From: Spirulina subsalsa PCC 9445
GTDB taxonomy: Bacteria; Cyanobacteriota; Cyanobacteriia; Cyanobacteriales; Spirulinaceae
Direction of reading: 5' to 3'
Length of the DNA stretch: 64,000 bases
Assembly: GCF_000314005.1 (NCBI RefSeq)
Contig: NZ_JH980292.1
Coordinates: 2,559,725 to 2,623,724, forward strand
Every line of letters begins with the position of its first letter. The first letter of the stretch is position 1. The position numbers and the translations under genes were made by a program. Of this stretch, positions 18,044-26,977 are shown in pieces. The notes under the pieces were generated by a model. That model searched no databases, was not told the origin of the DNA, and was given only the letters and a program-made list of their open reading frames with translations.

Positions 18044-19435
18044 ATGGTTCATTTAACCCCGAATCCCAGTTTTAGTTTAACGATTTCTATTGAACTGCCC
18101 AACACACCGGGAATGTTAGCCAGTGTCACCCATGCGATCGCCTTACGAGGGGGCAGTATTGGTCAGATTAATCTCCTCCAGCATACGCGCAAATTGTCGA
18201 AACGGGAATTTGTGGTGGATGCGTCGAGTACGGAACACGCGGAGGAAATTGTGGCGGCAATTAAGGAAGTTCCTCATGTTAAGGTGTTGCGGGTGTCGGA
18301 TCGGACCTTTGACCTGCACCGGGGGGGTAAGATTGGGATGCAGTGCCGAATGCCTTTAAATGATCAGTCGGATTTGGCGATGGCCTATACTCCGGGGGTG
18401 GGACGGATTTGTAAGGCGATCGCAGAAGATCCCCAACAGGTTTTTTCCTTGACCATTAAAAGTAATACCGTCGCCATTATCACCGATGGCAGCGCGGTAT
18501 TAGGTTTAGGCAATCTCGGCCCCGAGGCCGCTTTACCCGTCATGGAAGGGAAGGCCATGTTATTTAAGGAGTTTGCCGGGATTGATGCCTTCCCCGTCTG
18601 TTTGGATACCCAAGATCCTGAAGAAATCATCGCTACGGTGAAACATATCGCCCCTGTCTTTGGCGGGGTGAATCTAGAAGATATCAGCGCCCCCCGGTGT
18701 TTTGAGATTGAAAAACGCTTGCGGGAAGAATTAGACATCCCCGTATTCCACGATGATCAACACGGCACCGCCATTGTTACCCTCGCGGCCTTATTTAATG
18801 CTCTCAGACTGGTCAAACGAGAGCTAGAAGCGGTGAAAATCGTCATTAATGGGGCCGGGGCGGCGGGGGTGGCCATTGCTAATCTGCTGCTCCATTCGGG
18901 CGCTCGTTCTATTATCATGTGTGACTCTAAAGGGATTCTCTCCCGTCAGCGCACGGATTTAAACCCCCAAAAACAATTCTTTGCGGTGGATCAAGAGGGG
19001 ACTTTAGCGGATGCCGTGCAGGGGGCAGATGTGTTTATTGGGGTGAGTGTGCCGGGGGTTTTAACTCCGGAAATGGTAAAAACGATGAATGAGGGGGCGA
19101 TTATCTTTGCTATGGCGAATCCGGTGCCAGAAATCCAGCCGGAATTAGTGCGGGATGAGGTGGCTGTGATGGCAACGGGGCGCAGTGACTACGCGAATCA
19201 GATTAACAATGTGTTGGCTTTTCCGGGGATTTTCCGGGGGGCGTTGGACTGTCGGGCGCGGAAAATCACAACGAATATGTATGTTCAAGCGGCCAGTGCG
19301 ATCGCCTCTTTAGTCTCCGCCCAAGAGTTGGATCGAGAGTTTATCATCCCTTCCGTGTTTGATAAGCGAGTCTCCTCCGTGGTTTCGGCAGCCGTCCAAC
19401 GGGCAGCCCGCGAGGATGGGGTAGCCCGTCGGTGA
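18044..19435 (+). CDS. NAD(P)-dependent malic enzyme with N-terminal ACT domain
   Basis: 463 residues. An ACT-like regulatory domain (about 10-85, LPNTPGMLASVTHAI) precedes the malic enzyme catalytic parts: AYTPGVGRICKAI, DGSAVLGLGNLGP, PVMEGKAMLFK with the catalytic Lys, the metal site FGGVNLEDISAP with HDDQHGTA, and the dinucleotide fold INGAGAAGVAIA. It oxidatively decarboxylates malate to pyruvate. The ACT fusion suggests allosteric control by a small molecule, perhaps an amino acid. All active-site blocks look intact. It is monocistronic by spacing. Confidence 0.95.
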   Translation: MVHLTPNPSFSLTISIELPNTPGMLASVTHAIALRGGSIGQINLLQHTRKLSKREFVVDASSTEHAEEIVAAIKEVPHVKVLRVSDRTFDLHRGGKIGMQCRMPLNDQSDLAMAYTPGVGRICKAIAEDPQQVFSLTIKSNTVAIITDGSAVLGLGNLGPEAALPVMEGKAMLFKEFAGIDAFPVCLDTQDPEEIIATVKHIAPVFGGVNLEDISAPRCFEIEKRLREELDIPVFHDDQHGTAIVTLAALFNALRLVKRELEAVKIVINGAGAAGVAIANLLLHSGARSIIMCDSKGILSRQRTDLNPQKQFFAVDQEGTLADAVQGADVFIGVSVPGVLTPEMVKTMNEGAIIFAMANPVPEIQPELVRDEVAVMATGRSDYANQINNVLAFPGIFRGALDCRARKITTNMYVQAASAIASLVSAQELDREFIIPSVFDKRVSSVVSAAVQRAAREDGVARR

Positions 19436-19459
19436 ACCTTTGAACTTATTCAGCCAGAC

Positions 19460-20188
19460 CTAACTACAAAGTTGGTTATTCCACTCCTGAGAACCTCGAC
19501 CCGGCCAGCAGGTAAACTGACGACCCACCCAGCCTAACGTCCATTGGGGGGAATCGGGGGTGGAAGTGGGGACGGGGAGAAACTCTAGACGGTAGCGGAT
19601 GCCGGAGACGGAATCATCAGGCAGGCTGGTTTTTTCGACAATGACCACTGGGGGATTCTCTCCGGGTAAGGGGATGATACTTTGCTGACCGGACTCGGAG
19701 GTAATTTCTTCTGGAGGCAGGGCGAACAGGGCTGTGGCAATGGCTTCCGGGTCTTCTCCGGCTAACGGCACGCCATCCCGCAGCAGGGCGAAGTCCATCG
19801 ACTCATAAAGGCCTTCTGTTACGGTTTCGCCGTCCTCTTCAATGTGCAGTTTACCCTCAGCAAGGCGATATTGAATTTGATCCTCTCCTTGGGCAGTAAT
19901 TTCCTCTTCTGGGGTGTCCATCACCCTTGCTTGTACGACTTCACCGGGTCGGGTACTGGCTAGACCCACTAACCATAATTCCTGATCCTGTGAACAGAGG
20001 TGCAGTCTATAATGGTCGGTAATAAAGGACTCGCGGATTTCCCCTTCGGCACAAAGGGGCGTGGGGGCTGTTGTTAAATCCGCCATACTGACCTCGGAGG
20101 ATGGATTCTCAGCACAGGCTGTTAGGGGGGCCATCAGAAACCCCAAGCTGAGGAGTAGCAAGGGCGAGGAGGTAGGAAAATAACGCAT
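19460..20188 (-). CDS. Predicted lipoprotein, unknown function
   Basis: About 242 residues. The start is taken at ATG 20186-20188 so that a lipoprotein signal (MRYFPTSSPLLLLSLGFLMAP, lipobox LTAC with Cys25) is N-terminal; the longer form starting at 20221 has 11 extra residues. The mature protein is acidic and probably beta-rich, with four further Cys (PLCAEG, HLCSQD, FTCWPG, QLCS) that could form two disulfides. No family recognised. It converges on the malic enzyme gene (24 bases) and diverges from the phosphodiester glycosidase gene. Confidence 0.75.
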   Translation of the reverse strand: MRYFPTSSPLLLLSLGFLMAPLTACAENPSSEVSMADLTTAPTPLCAEGEIRESFITDHYRLHLCSQDQELWLVGLASTRPGEVVQARVMDTPEEEITAQGEDQIQYRLAEGKLHIEEDGETVTEGLYESMDFALLRDGVPLAGEDPEAIATALFALPPEEITSESGQQSIIPLPGENPPVVIVEKTSLPDDSVSGIRYRLEFLPVPTSTPDSPQWTLGWVGRQFTCWPGRGSQEWNNQLCS

Positions 20189-20234
20189 AGCATTCAGTTG
20201 TACTTTTCTCTTAATCCCCACTTTAACGAGAATT

Positions 20235-21167
20235 ATGGGTTATTTTCAAATTCTCAAGGTGTTCGCGCAGCGTCTCAGAATGAGAATCGTCTTCACCGTC
20301 TTGGTGAGTCTCACCATTCCCCTTGTCCTGCATTGGGTGTTACTGGGTCTTCGTCCCCCTCGTCGTCCTGATCGGCGGGAACTGTTTGTGGGTGTCACCT
20401 ATGAACGGTTATGGCGCAAAGATCCTCGACCTATGATGATTCATTGGGTGAGGCTGGATTTAAAGCAACCCGGGATTCAACCGTTTGTAACCTTGGGTCA
20501 AGTGAAACCCCAGAAAATGCAGTTTCCCGCCCAAACGACCCGGGATTTTGTTCGCCAGTATCCTGTACAAGTGGCGATTAATGGTAGTTTTTTTACCCCA
20601 GCTTATACCCGGCATCCTTGGGATTATTTTCCCCAACGAGGCGATCGCGTTTATGCTATCGGTCAGGTCATTGCCAACGGGGTTTTATATTCTCCCCCCC
20701 ATGATCACTGGGCGGTATTTTGTTTTATTCCCCCCCATACCTTCGAGATTGTGCCGGCTGACTGTCCCGAAGGCACGACCCAAGCGATCGCCGGACGGGA
20801 TATTCTACTCCATCAGGGGAAGGCTTCCCCCCTAACGCAGAATACGGATCACAACCAAAATTATCCTCGGAGTGCGATCGCCTTCAATCCCCAACAACAC
20901 ATTCTCTGGTTAGTCGTCGTCGATGGTCGCCAACCCTTTTATAGTGAGGGAATAACCCTCCCCGAATTGACCCAATTTCTCGCCCAACTCGGCGCAACAG
21001 AAGCCCTCAATTTAGACGGAGGCGGCTCCAGTACCCTCGTGATTAAAGAGCAAGAGCAAATCATCACCCTCAACTCCCCCATCCACACCCGCATTCCCCT
21101 ACGTCAGCGCCCCGTTGCCACTCATTTAGGCTTTTCTGCTCTACCCTTAGATAGAGAAACCCCCTAA
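20235..21167 (+). CDS. Phosphodiester glycosidase family protein (NAGPA/DUF2233-like)
   Basis: 310 residues. One N-terminal membrane or signal segment (about 15-38) precedes an exported domain. Family landmarks are VAINGSFFTP, GRDILLHQGK, NYPRSAIAFN, LVVVDGRQ and the strongly conserved NLDGGGSSTLV near the C-terminus, as in exopolysaccharide-associated homologues and the uncovering enzyme. It probably hydrolyses a sugar phosphodiester in the periplasm or cell envelope; the substrate is unknown. A start at 20280 would begin nearer the hydrophobic part. Confidence 0.88.
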   Translation: MGYFQILKVFAQRLRMRIVFTVLVSLTIPLVLHWVLLGLRPPRRPDRRELFVGVTYERLWRKDPRPMMIHWVRLDLKQPGIQPFVTLGQVKPQKMQFPAQTTRDFVRQYPVQVAINGSFFTPAYTRHPWDYFPQRGDRVYAIGQVIANGVLYSPPHDHWAVFCFIPPHTFEIVPADCPEGTTQAIAGRDILLHQGKASPLTQNTDHNQNYPRSAIAFNPQQHILWLVVVDGRQPFYSEGITLPELTQFLAQLGATEALNLDGGGSSTLVIKEQEQIITLNSPIHTRIPLRQRPVATHLGFSALPLDRETP

Positions 21168-21238
21168 AACTGAAATCAAGTGAGAATTAATCACAATTAA
21201 TCAGGATCCTATGCGAGAGTATTAACAACAGCATCGAT

Positions 21239-23176
21239 ATGAGCAGCACCTTTATGCAAGCAGTACCTTTTGGGTCTTGGAAATCACCCATTACTTCCGA
21301 GTTAATTGTTTCCGGCACGATTGGATTAGGGGGAGTAACCGTTGATGGAGAAGATATCTATTGGCTAGAAGGACGGCCTTCTGAGGGAGGGCGGAATGTT
21401 CTCGTCAAACGGAATCCTGACGGGACTTGCTCCGATGTCACCCCCCCACCCTTTAACCTGCGGACTCGCGTTCATGAATATGGGGGAGGCTCTTATTTAA
21501 TGACTCAGGGGATTCTGTACTTTTCCAACTTTGCCGACCAACGGATTTACCGCCAACGAGTGGGGGAAGATCCCCAACCCCTCACCCCGGAAAACAACCA
21601 CTGCCGCTATGCTGATGCTGTTTTGGATCAAAAACGCGATCGCCTCATTTGCGTTTGTGAAAACCACAGTCCGGGTCACGGGGAACCTCAAAACACCCTC
21701 GCCACCATCGACCTCAACACCGGAACAGTAGAAACCCTCATCTCCGGTAGTGACTTCTATTCCTCCCCCCGTCTCAGTCCCGACGGAACCCAACTCACAT
21801 GGTTAGAATGGAATCATCCCAATATGCCCTGGGATGGAACCACCCTCTGGCTTGCCCCCGTCCTCCCCAACGGTCAAATTGGCGAAAAAACCTGCATTAC
21901 AGGCAGTGATCATGAATCCGTCTGCGCCCCCGCCTTTGCCCCCGATGGGACCCTCTTCTTTGTCTCAGACCGTAGCAACTGGTGGAATTTATACTGTTAT
22001 ACCGATCAAACCATTGAACCCCTCTTTCCCCTTGATGCCGAATTTGGTTATCCCCACTGGGTTTTTGGCGTTCAGCCCTACGTTTTTGACTCCACCCATA
22101 GCTTAATCTGTATCTACTCCCAAAACGGTCAAGACACCATGGCGCGTTTTGAATTTAAAGCCAAATCTCTGCAAATCTTTAATATTCCCTTTACCAGCGT
22201 GGGATCTTTACAAGTTAAAGACAATACCCTCTATTTTATTGGCGGTTCCCCCACCGAACCCACCCAACTGGTACAAATGGACATCGACAGCTTACAAACC
22301 CAGTGCCTTAAACGCACCAGTGATCTGGTTTTAGATGTCGGTTATCTCTCCACCCCCCAAGAAATCGAATTTCCCACCGAAGACGGGAAAACCGCCTATG
22401 CTTGGTTTTATCCCCCTCAAAACCGCGATTACAAAGCCCCTCAAGGGGAATTACCCCCCCTCCTCGTCCGCAGTCATGGCGGCCCCACCGCCGCCGCCAA
22501 CCCCACCTTTAACTTACGCTATCAATACTGGACAAGTCGGGGGTTTGCCCTAGTTGATGTCAACTATGGCGGCAGCACCGGGTATGGGCGAGAATACCGC
22601 CAACGCTTGAATGGCAAATGGGGCATTGTAGACGTTGCCGATTGTGTCAATGCCGCTCGTTATCTTGTACAGGAAGGCAAAGTAGACGGACAACGATTAG
22701 CCATTGCTGGGGGCAGTGCCGGGGGGTACACCACCCTAGCCGCCCTTACTTTTCACGATGTTTTCAAAGCCGGAGCCAGTTACTACGGCATCAGTGACTT
22801 AGAGGCGCTCGCCCAAGATACCCATAAATTTGAGTCCCGTTATCTTGATGGTTTAATTGGCAAATATCCTGAAGAAAAAGAGATTTATTATCAACGTTCT
22901 CCCATTCATTTTACCGAGGGTTTATCTTGTCCCGTAATTTTCTTTCAGGGGTTAGAGGATAAAGTTGTCCCCCCCAATCAAGCGGAAATGATGGTAGAAG
23001 CCCTGAAGAAAAAAGGTTTACCTGTGGCCTATGTTCCCTTTGCCGAAGAACAACACGGTTTTCGGAAAGCGGAGAATATTAAACGGGCTTTAGATGGGGA
23101 ATTTTATTTTTATTCTCGCGTGTTTGGTTATGTTCCCGCAGACAATCTTGAACCGATTTCTATTTTTAATTTGTGA
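21239..23176 (+). CDS. S9-family (prolyl oligopeptidase-like) serine peptidase
   Basis: 645 residues: an N-terminal seven-bladed beta-propeller (about 1-370) with repeats such as SPRLSPDGTQLTWLEW, and a C-terminal alpha/beta hydrolase (about 385-640). The nucleophile lies in GGSAGGYTT, the Asp in GLEDKVVPP and the His in EEQHGFRKAEN, so the triad is complete. No signal peptide: probably a cytosolic dipeptidyl or oligopeptidase. ATG at 21239, 71 bases downstream of the glycosidase gene on the same strand. Confidence 0.93.
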   Translation: MSSTFMQAVPFGSWKSPITSELIVSGTIGLGGVTVDGEDIYWLEGRPSEGGRNVLVKRNPDGTCSDVTPPPFNLRTRVHEYGGGSYLMTQGILYFSNFADQRIYRQRVGEDPQPLTPENNHCRYADAVLDQKRDRLICVCENHSPGHGEPQNTLATIDLNTGTVETLISGSDFYSSPRLSPDGTQLTWLEWNHPNMPWDGTTLWLAPVLPNGQIGEKTCITGSDHESVCAPAFAPDGTLFFVSDRSNWWNLYCYTDQTIEPLFPLDAEFGYPHWVFGVQPYVFDSTHSLICIYSQNGQDTMARFEFKAKSLQIFNIPFTSVGSLQVKDNTLYFIGGSPTEPTQLVQMDIDSLQTQCLKRTSDLVLDVGYLSTPQEIEFPTEDGKTAYAWFYPPQNRDYKAPQGELPPLLVRSHGGPTAAANPTFNLRYQYWTSRGFALVDVNYGGSTGYGREYRQRLNGKWGIVDVADCVNAARYLVQEGKVDGQRLAIAGGSAGGYTTLAALTFHDVFKAGASYYGISDLEALAQDTHKFESRYLDGLIGKYPEEKEIYYQRSPIHFTEGLSCPVIFFQGLEDKVVPPNQAEMMVEALKKKGLPVAYVPFAEEQHGFRKAENIKRALDGEFYFYSRVFGYVPADNLEPISIFNL

Positions 23177-23213
23177 GCAGTAATCTATCCCCAATTCCCT
23201 TGACAAATCGCCC

Positions 23214-24347
23214 TTAATAACCTAACAATTCCGCCAGATCATCTACCAACTCATCCACCGGGTAATTTTCATCATTGGCTAAGACAATAATTGTCACTGG
23301 CACTTTAGTATAGTGGCGATAAAACGTGCTGGTGCCGTACCAACTGCCGCGATGCTGCACATAATCGGGGCCGACTTCCCACCCCAAACCATAGGGGAAA
23401 GACTGCCCATTCTCCAAAGTCCCCGGCGTAAACGCAAGTTTTAAGGTTGCTGGCGTTACCACATCGCCCCGGCGTAATCCCTGATCATAACGGGCTAAAT
23501 CGGCAATGGAGCTAAAAATATTACCATCCCCTGTAATCACAGAGGGAAAAGAAGAGGGCTTAAAATTCCCTTGGCGAGACACCGCATAGCCCTCGGCCCG
23601 ATTGGGAATCTGTTGGGCTAAATCCGCAAATACCACCGTATGATTCATTCCCAAGGGTGTGAAAATTTGCTCGGCCATAAATGCCCCAAAAGATTGTCCC
23701 GAAACCCGCTCAATAATCAAGGCCAAAAGCGCGTAGCCACTATTGTTATACTCAAATTCAACGCCGCGATCGCTCTCAATCTCCTGCTGATTCAGCCATT
23801 GCAAATGATCCTCAAGAGTCAAACGAGCGAAAGCCTCATCTGTCTCTTGCCAAGCCTCACCCGTATAGTCCGCTAAACCCGACCTATGATACAGCAAATC
23901 GCGGATTAAAATGGGATCATCGGGATCTGGATCCTCAAAGTCGGGCAGATGCTCCGTTACCCCATCTTCTAGCCCCAGTTTCCCCCCCTCCATCAGAATT
24001 AAAATCCCCAGCGCGGTCATTTGCTTGGACACTGAAGCCAAATCAAACACTGTATTTGGTGTAATGGGGTCTTGCTGCTCTACATTCCTGAAACCGTAGC
24101 CTTTTTGAAACACTGCCCCCTGATTCAGAATGAGAACTGCAACACCGGGGCCATCCTGCTTGAGACTGGCTTCTACAATCGGATCAATTTTATCGATGAG
24201 TTTCATTTCAAGGGTCAATGCTGATGGATTGGTCATTTCATCCGAGGATGTCCCCAAGGGCATCAAGGAACAACTTGGCAACAGTAAACTGCCGCCTAAA
24301 ATCGGGGCAATTAAGAGGCGTGCGATCGCCTGATGTCTATATCTCAT
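23214..24347 (-). CDS. Serine hydrolase lipoprotein, class C beta-lactamase/esterase fold
   Basis: 377 residues. Lipoprotein signal with LLLPSC (Cys26). The penicillin-binding fold motifs are present: SVSK (SxxK nucleophile) in FDLASVSKQM, YNN (YxN) in YNNSGYALL, and HRG in VQHRGSWYG. It is more likely an esterase or peptidase of the envelope than a true beta-lactamase. It begins one base after the TGA of the kinase gene upstream (TGAAATG), so translation is almost certainly coupled and the pair forms an operon. Confidence 0.9.
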   Translation of the reverse strand: MRYRHQAIARLLIAPILGGSLLLPSCSLMPLGTSSDEMTNPSALTLEMKLIDKIDPIVEASLKQDGPGVAVLILNQGAVFQKGYGFRNVEQQDPITPNTVFDLASVSKQMTALGILILMEGGKLGLEDGVTEHLPDFEDPDPDDPILIRDLLYHRSGLADYTGEAWQETDEAFARLTLEDHLQWLNQQEIESDRGVEFEYNNSGYALLALIIERVSGQSFGAFMAEQIFTPLGMNHTVVFADLAQQIPNRAEGYAVSRQGNFKPSSFPSVITGDGNIFSSIADLARYDQGLRRGDVVTPATLKLAFTPGTLENGQSFPYGLGWEVGPDYVQHRGSWYGTSTFYRHYTKVPVTIIVLANDENYPVDELVDDLAELLGY

Positions 24348-24348
24348 T

Positions 24349-26349
24349 TCAAGAATAGTTAATTAGCCCATTGGCAGAAGATTCCAATAAATCATAACGC
24401 TTCACCGTAGCCAGATACAACTTAACCGTTGTTCCTTGGTCTTTTCCCGCACTGTACAACGTAATTTTTCCGCCCATTAACTCGATTAAATTCCGAGAAA
24501 TAGCCAACCCTAAACCCATCCCCCCAGAGGCGCGAGTCGTTGAACCATCAACCATCACAAAGGGACGGAATAAACGGTTTTGTGCAGTTGGATCAATGCC
24601 AATCCCTGTATCCCGAATCAGGATTACCACCTGTTGACCACTAGGACTTGAAATATACTCACTCGAATCCTCTTCCCCACTACCCCCCAAGATAGTTGGC
24701 AACATTTCTAACCAAACTTCGACAGTGATTGAACCCTCTTTTGTAAATTTAATGGCATTATTCAAAACATTAATTAAAACCTGTCGTAATTTTGCCGGAT
24801 CACCATGAACTAAAAGAGGATATTCTGGCATATTTAAATTCAGTTTTAATCCCTTATCTTCTAACGCTAAGACCTGAAAAGAAATCACCTCATCAATAAT
24901 TTCTCCTAAATTAACTTGCTGCATATCAACAGAAAGCTGACCCGCTTCCACCTTGGATAAATCCAAAATTTCATCAATAATTTTAAGCAAATGAACCGCC
25001 GCATGATCCGCTTGCGCTAAAAACTCCAACTCTTCATCAGGATCATCACACATCCCGTCTTCTACTAAGCGCAACGAGCCAATAATAGCATTGAGTGGCG
25101 TTCGCAATTCATGGGAAATTGTGGTTAAAAATTCACTTTTTAACTGATTAGCCGTCTGAGCTTCACGCCAAGCCACCTCTAATTCCTCAGCCCAATGCTT
25201 TAAATTAGTAATCATACTATTAAGCGCACTCGCTAACTGTCGAAACTCCCAAATTTTAAAGTTTTGGGGAATTTCGTGATCACTTTGTAAAGCTTCTTGT
25301 TGTAGAGCAAACTTGGTTAACTTTTCTAGGGGGTGGGCTAAATCTCGGGCAACATATAAAATGGTAAAGAAACTAGCCCCTAAAATCGTAACACTTAAGC
25401 CAATTAATAACTGTAATAACGTGCGGCGAATGGGTTCTAAAGCATAGAGTGCATCATCTAAGCGAGTGACTGCCAAAACCACCCAAAACTGATCAGGATT
25501 ATTGGCAACCGGATTTTGAATGGCCGTATAACCCGCTAAGAGGGAAACTCCATGTTCCTCGAAGTGTAGAAATTCATTCCTGCCGGACGTTGCAGAGTTA
25601 ATGGCCGTTTGTAAGCGATCGCCTGACATCAACTCATCCACACTCCGACCCACATATTCCCCCAAAGGATGCGCCAACACAACCCCCTGCTGATTAATCA
25701 CCATCGCATATCCCGTAAAAGAACCCCGCGATAAACTCGTTTCATTAATGATTCTCGATTGCACATGAAGGGTAGAACGTAATTCTCCCCCATCATCATA
25801 AATTGGCACACTATAAAATAGTCTCAATGTACTATTTAAAGTGTGAGGCATCGTCAAAGAAACCCCCTCAGCCCTTAACGGCAAAACCACTTGCACCTGT
25901 ACTTGTAGAGGATTCAGCATCACCTCTAGACTTTGACTCAACCAAACCTCTGGATTCGGAGCATTTAACCGTTCGGAACCGCAAGTGCTAGCCATGACAC
26001 CCTGATCCACTACACTATGGAGTTGCACACAATCAATCTCCGTCGGGAGATACTCAGCCAGCCCTTCTAAATACGCTTGTTGCTCCTCCACAGAACCTGT
26101 TTTGAGCGTTGTACTCTGACTGACAGCGACTAAATTCACCTTGAGTCCTTCAATCAACTGACTAATATTCTCCCCTTTGCGAATAGCGCTTTCCGTCAGA
26201 TTTTGGCGCGCTGTTTCCAACAAAGCAGAACGCCCCTTACGGTACGTGACACCATAGGTTAACCCTACCCCTAACAAAAACACAGGCACACTCACTAAAA
26301 AGAGTCGTGTCAGTAGAATACGGCGAAAAGAAGAAACAGACTTACTCAT
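24349..26349 (-). CDS. Sensor histidine kinase: Cache-HAMP-HisKA-HATPase
   Basis: About 666 residues. TM1 (about 8-35) and TM2 (about 310-335) flank a periplasmic Cache-type domain (GYAMVINQQGVVLAHP, VLAVTRLDDAL). HAMP and a short coiled coil follow, then HisKA with ISHELRTPLNAIIG and a HATPase domain (VLINVLNNAIKF, RDTGIGIDP, GMGLGLAISRN). It has no receiver, so its response regulator is elsewhere. The ATG at 26347-26349 is preferred over a start six codons upstream. The downstream coupled hydrolase lipoprotein suggests the signal concerns the cell envelope; that is inference. Confidence 0.93.
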   Translation of the reverse strand: MSKSVSSFRRILLTRLFLVSVPVFLLGVGLTYGVTYRKGRSALLETARQNLTESAIRKGENISQLIEGLKVNLVAVSQSTTLKTGSVEEQQAYLEGLAEYLPTEIDCVQLHSVVDQGVMASTCGSERLNAPNPEVWLSQSLEVMLNPLQVQVQVVLPLRAEGVSLTMPHTLNSTLRLFYSVPIYDDGGELRSTLHVQSRIINETSLSRGSFTGYAMVINQQGVVLAHPLGEYVGRSVDELMSGDRLQTAINSATSGRNEFLHFEEHGVSLLAGYTAIQNPVANNPDQFWVVLAVTRLDDALYALEPIRRTLLQLLIGLSVTILGASFFTILYVARDLAHPLEKLTKFALQQEALQSDHEIPQNFKIWEFRQLASALNSMITNLKHWAEELEVAWREAQTANQLKSEFLTTISHELRTPLNAIIGSLRLVEDGMCDDPDEELEFLAQADHAAVHLLKIIDEILDLSKVEAGQLSVDMQQVNLGEIIDEVISFQVLALEDKGLKLNLNMPEYPLLVHGDPAKLRQVLINVLNNAIKFTKEGSITVEVWLEMLPTILGGSGEEDSSEYISSPSGQQVVILIRDTGIGIDPTAQNRLFRPFVMVDGSTTRASGGMGLGLAISRNLIELMGGKITLYSAGKDQGTTVKLYLATVKRYDLLESSANGLINYS

Positions 26350-26367
26350 AAACAGGATTAGTAGCAA

Positions 26368-26977
26368 CTCCCTGATATAGCATCAGGCGATTATTCTCAT
26401 AGAGAACCCTCAGCTTAAATGCTCAATAGTTTATTTTTATGTTCAAATTCAAACCGGATAGCCCTTGCACTCTCTGTTTCACCCACTCAATGACATCTCG
26501 GAAACATCGAACTTCAATTCATACATTTTTAGTTCAAACGCACTAAGAAATTCAAGCGGGAAACACTGAGCGTTAAATAGTAGATTCCATTGAGCATCTA
26601 TACTTCATGATAAAGGTTGCCGTGCTATGTCAGTGTGAAAAAAAAGCCCGATAATTTAAGGATTTGGTAAACTTTCTCGATTTTCCCATCAATCCTATCT
26701 CAGAACCTCAGATCAGGCTTTCTTCAAACTTGACAATTCAAAAAAAAAGGTTAGCCTTGAACAGGAAACCAAATCAGTGCTTACTCATAAGTCTCTATAA
26801 CAAAATATTGGATTCGATTTTTGGGGGGGAACAAAAAACACATCTTTGAGCCGAACACTCTCCCCAGTCATCCTGTTGAAATAAAATCCAGACGATTAAA
26901 AAGACAGTCCTCAGCTAATCGAAGCATCTGAGCGTAACTGACCTCTCACTTGACCTTAACTCCTCAGATTATCAACC
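26368..26977. other. AT-rich intergenic region, no gene recognised
   Basis: About 600 bases between the divergent kinase and GT-C genes. A 61-codon open frame at 26664-26849 has no ribosome binding site or protein-like composition and is rejected. Only a weak hairpin (CTGATATAGCATCAG, 26371-26385) was seen. Promoters for both flanking genes must lie here, but none is clear enough to mark. Confidence 0.5.

Noticed and set aside
26664-26849. 61-codon frame in the intergenic region before the GT-C gene
   Set aside because: No ribosome binding site, no recognisable features, composition like translated AT-rich DNA.
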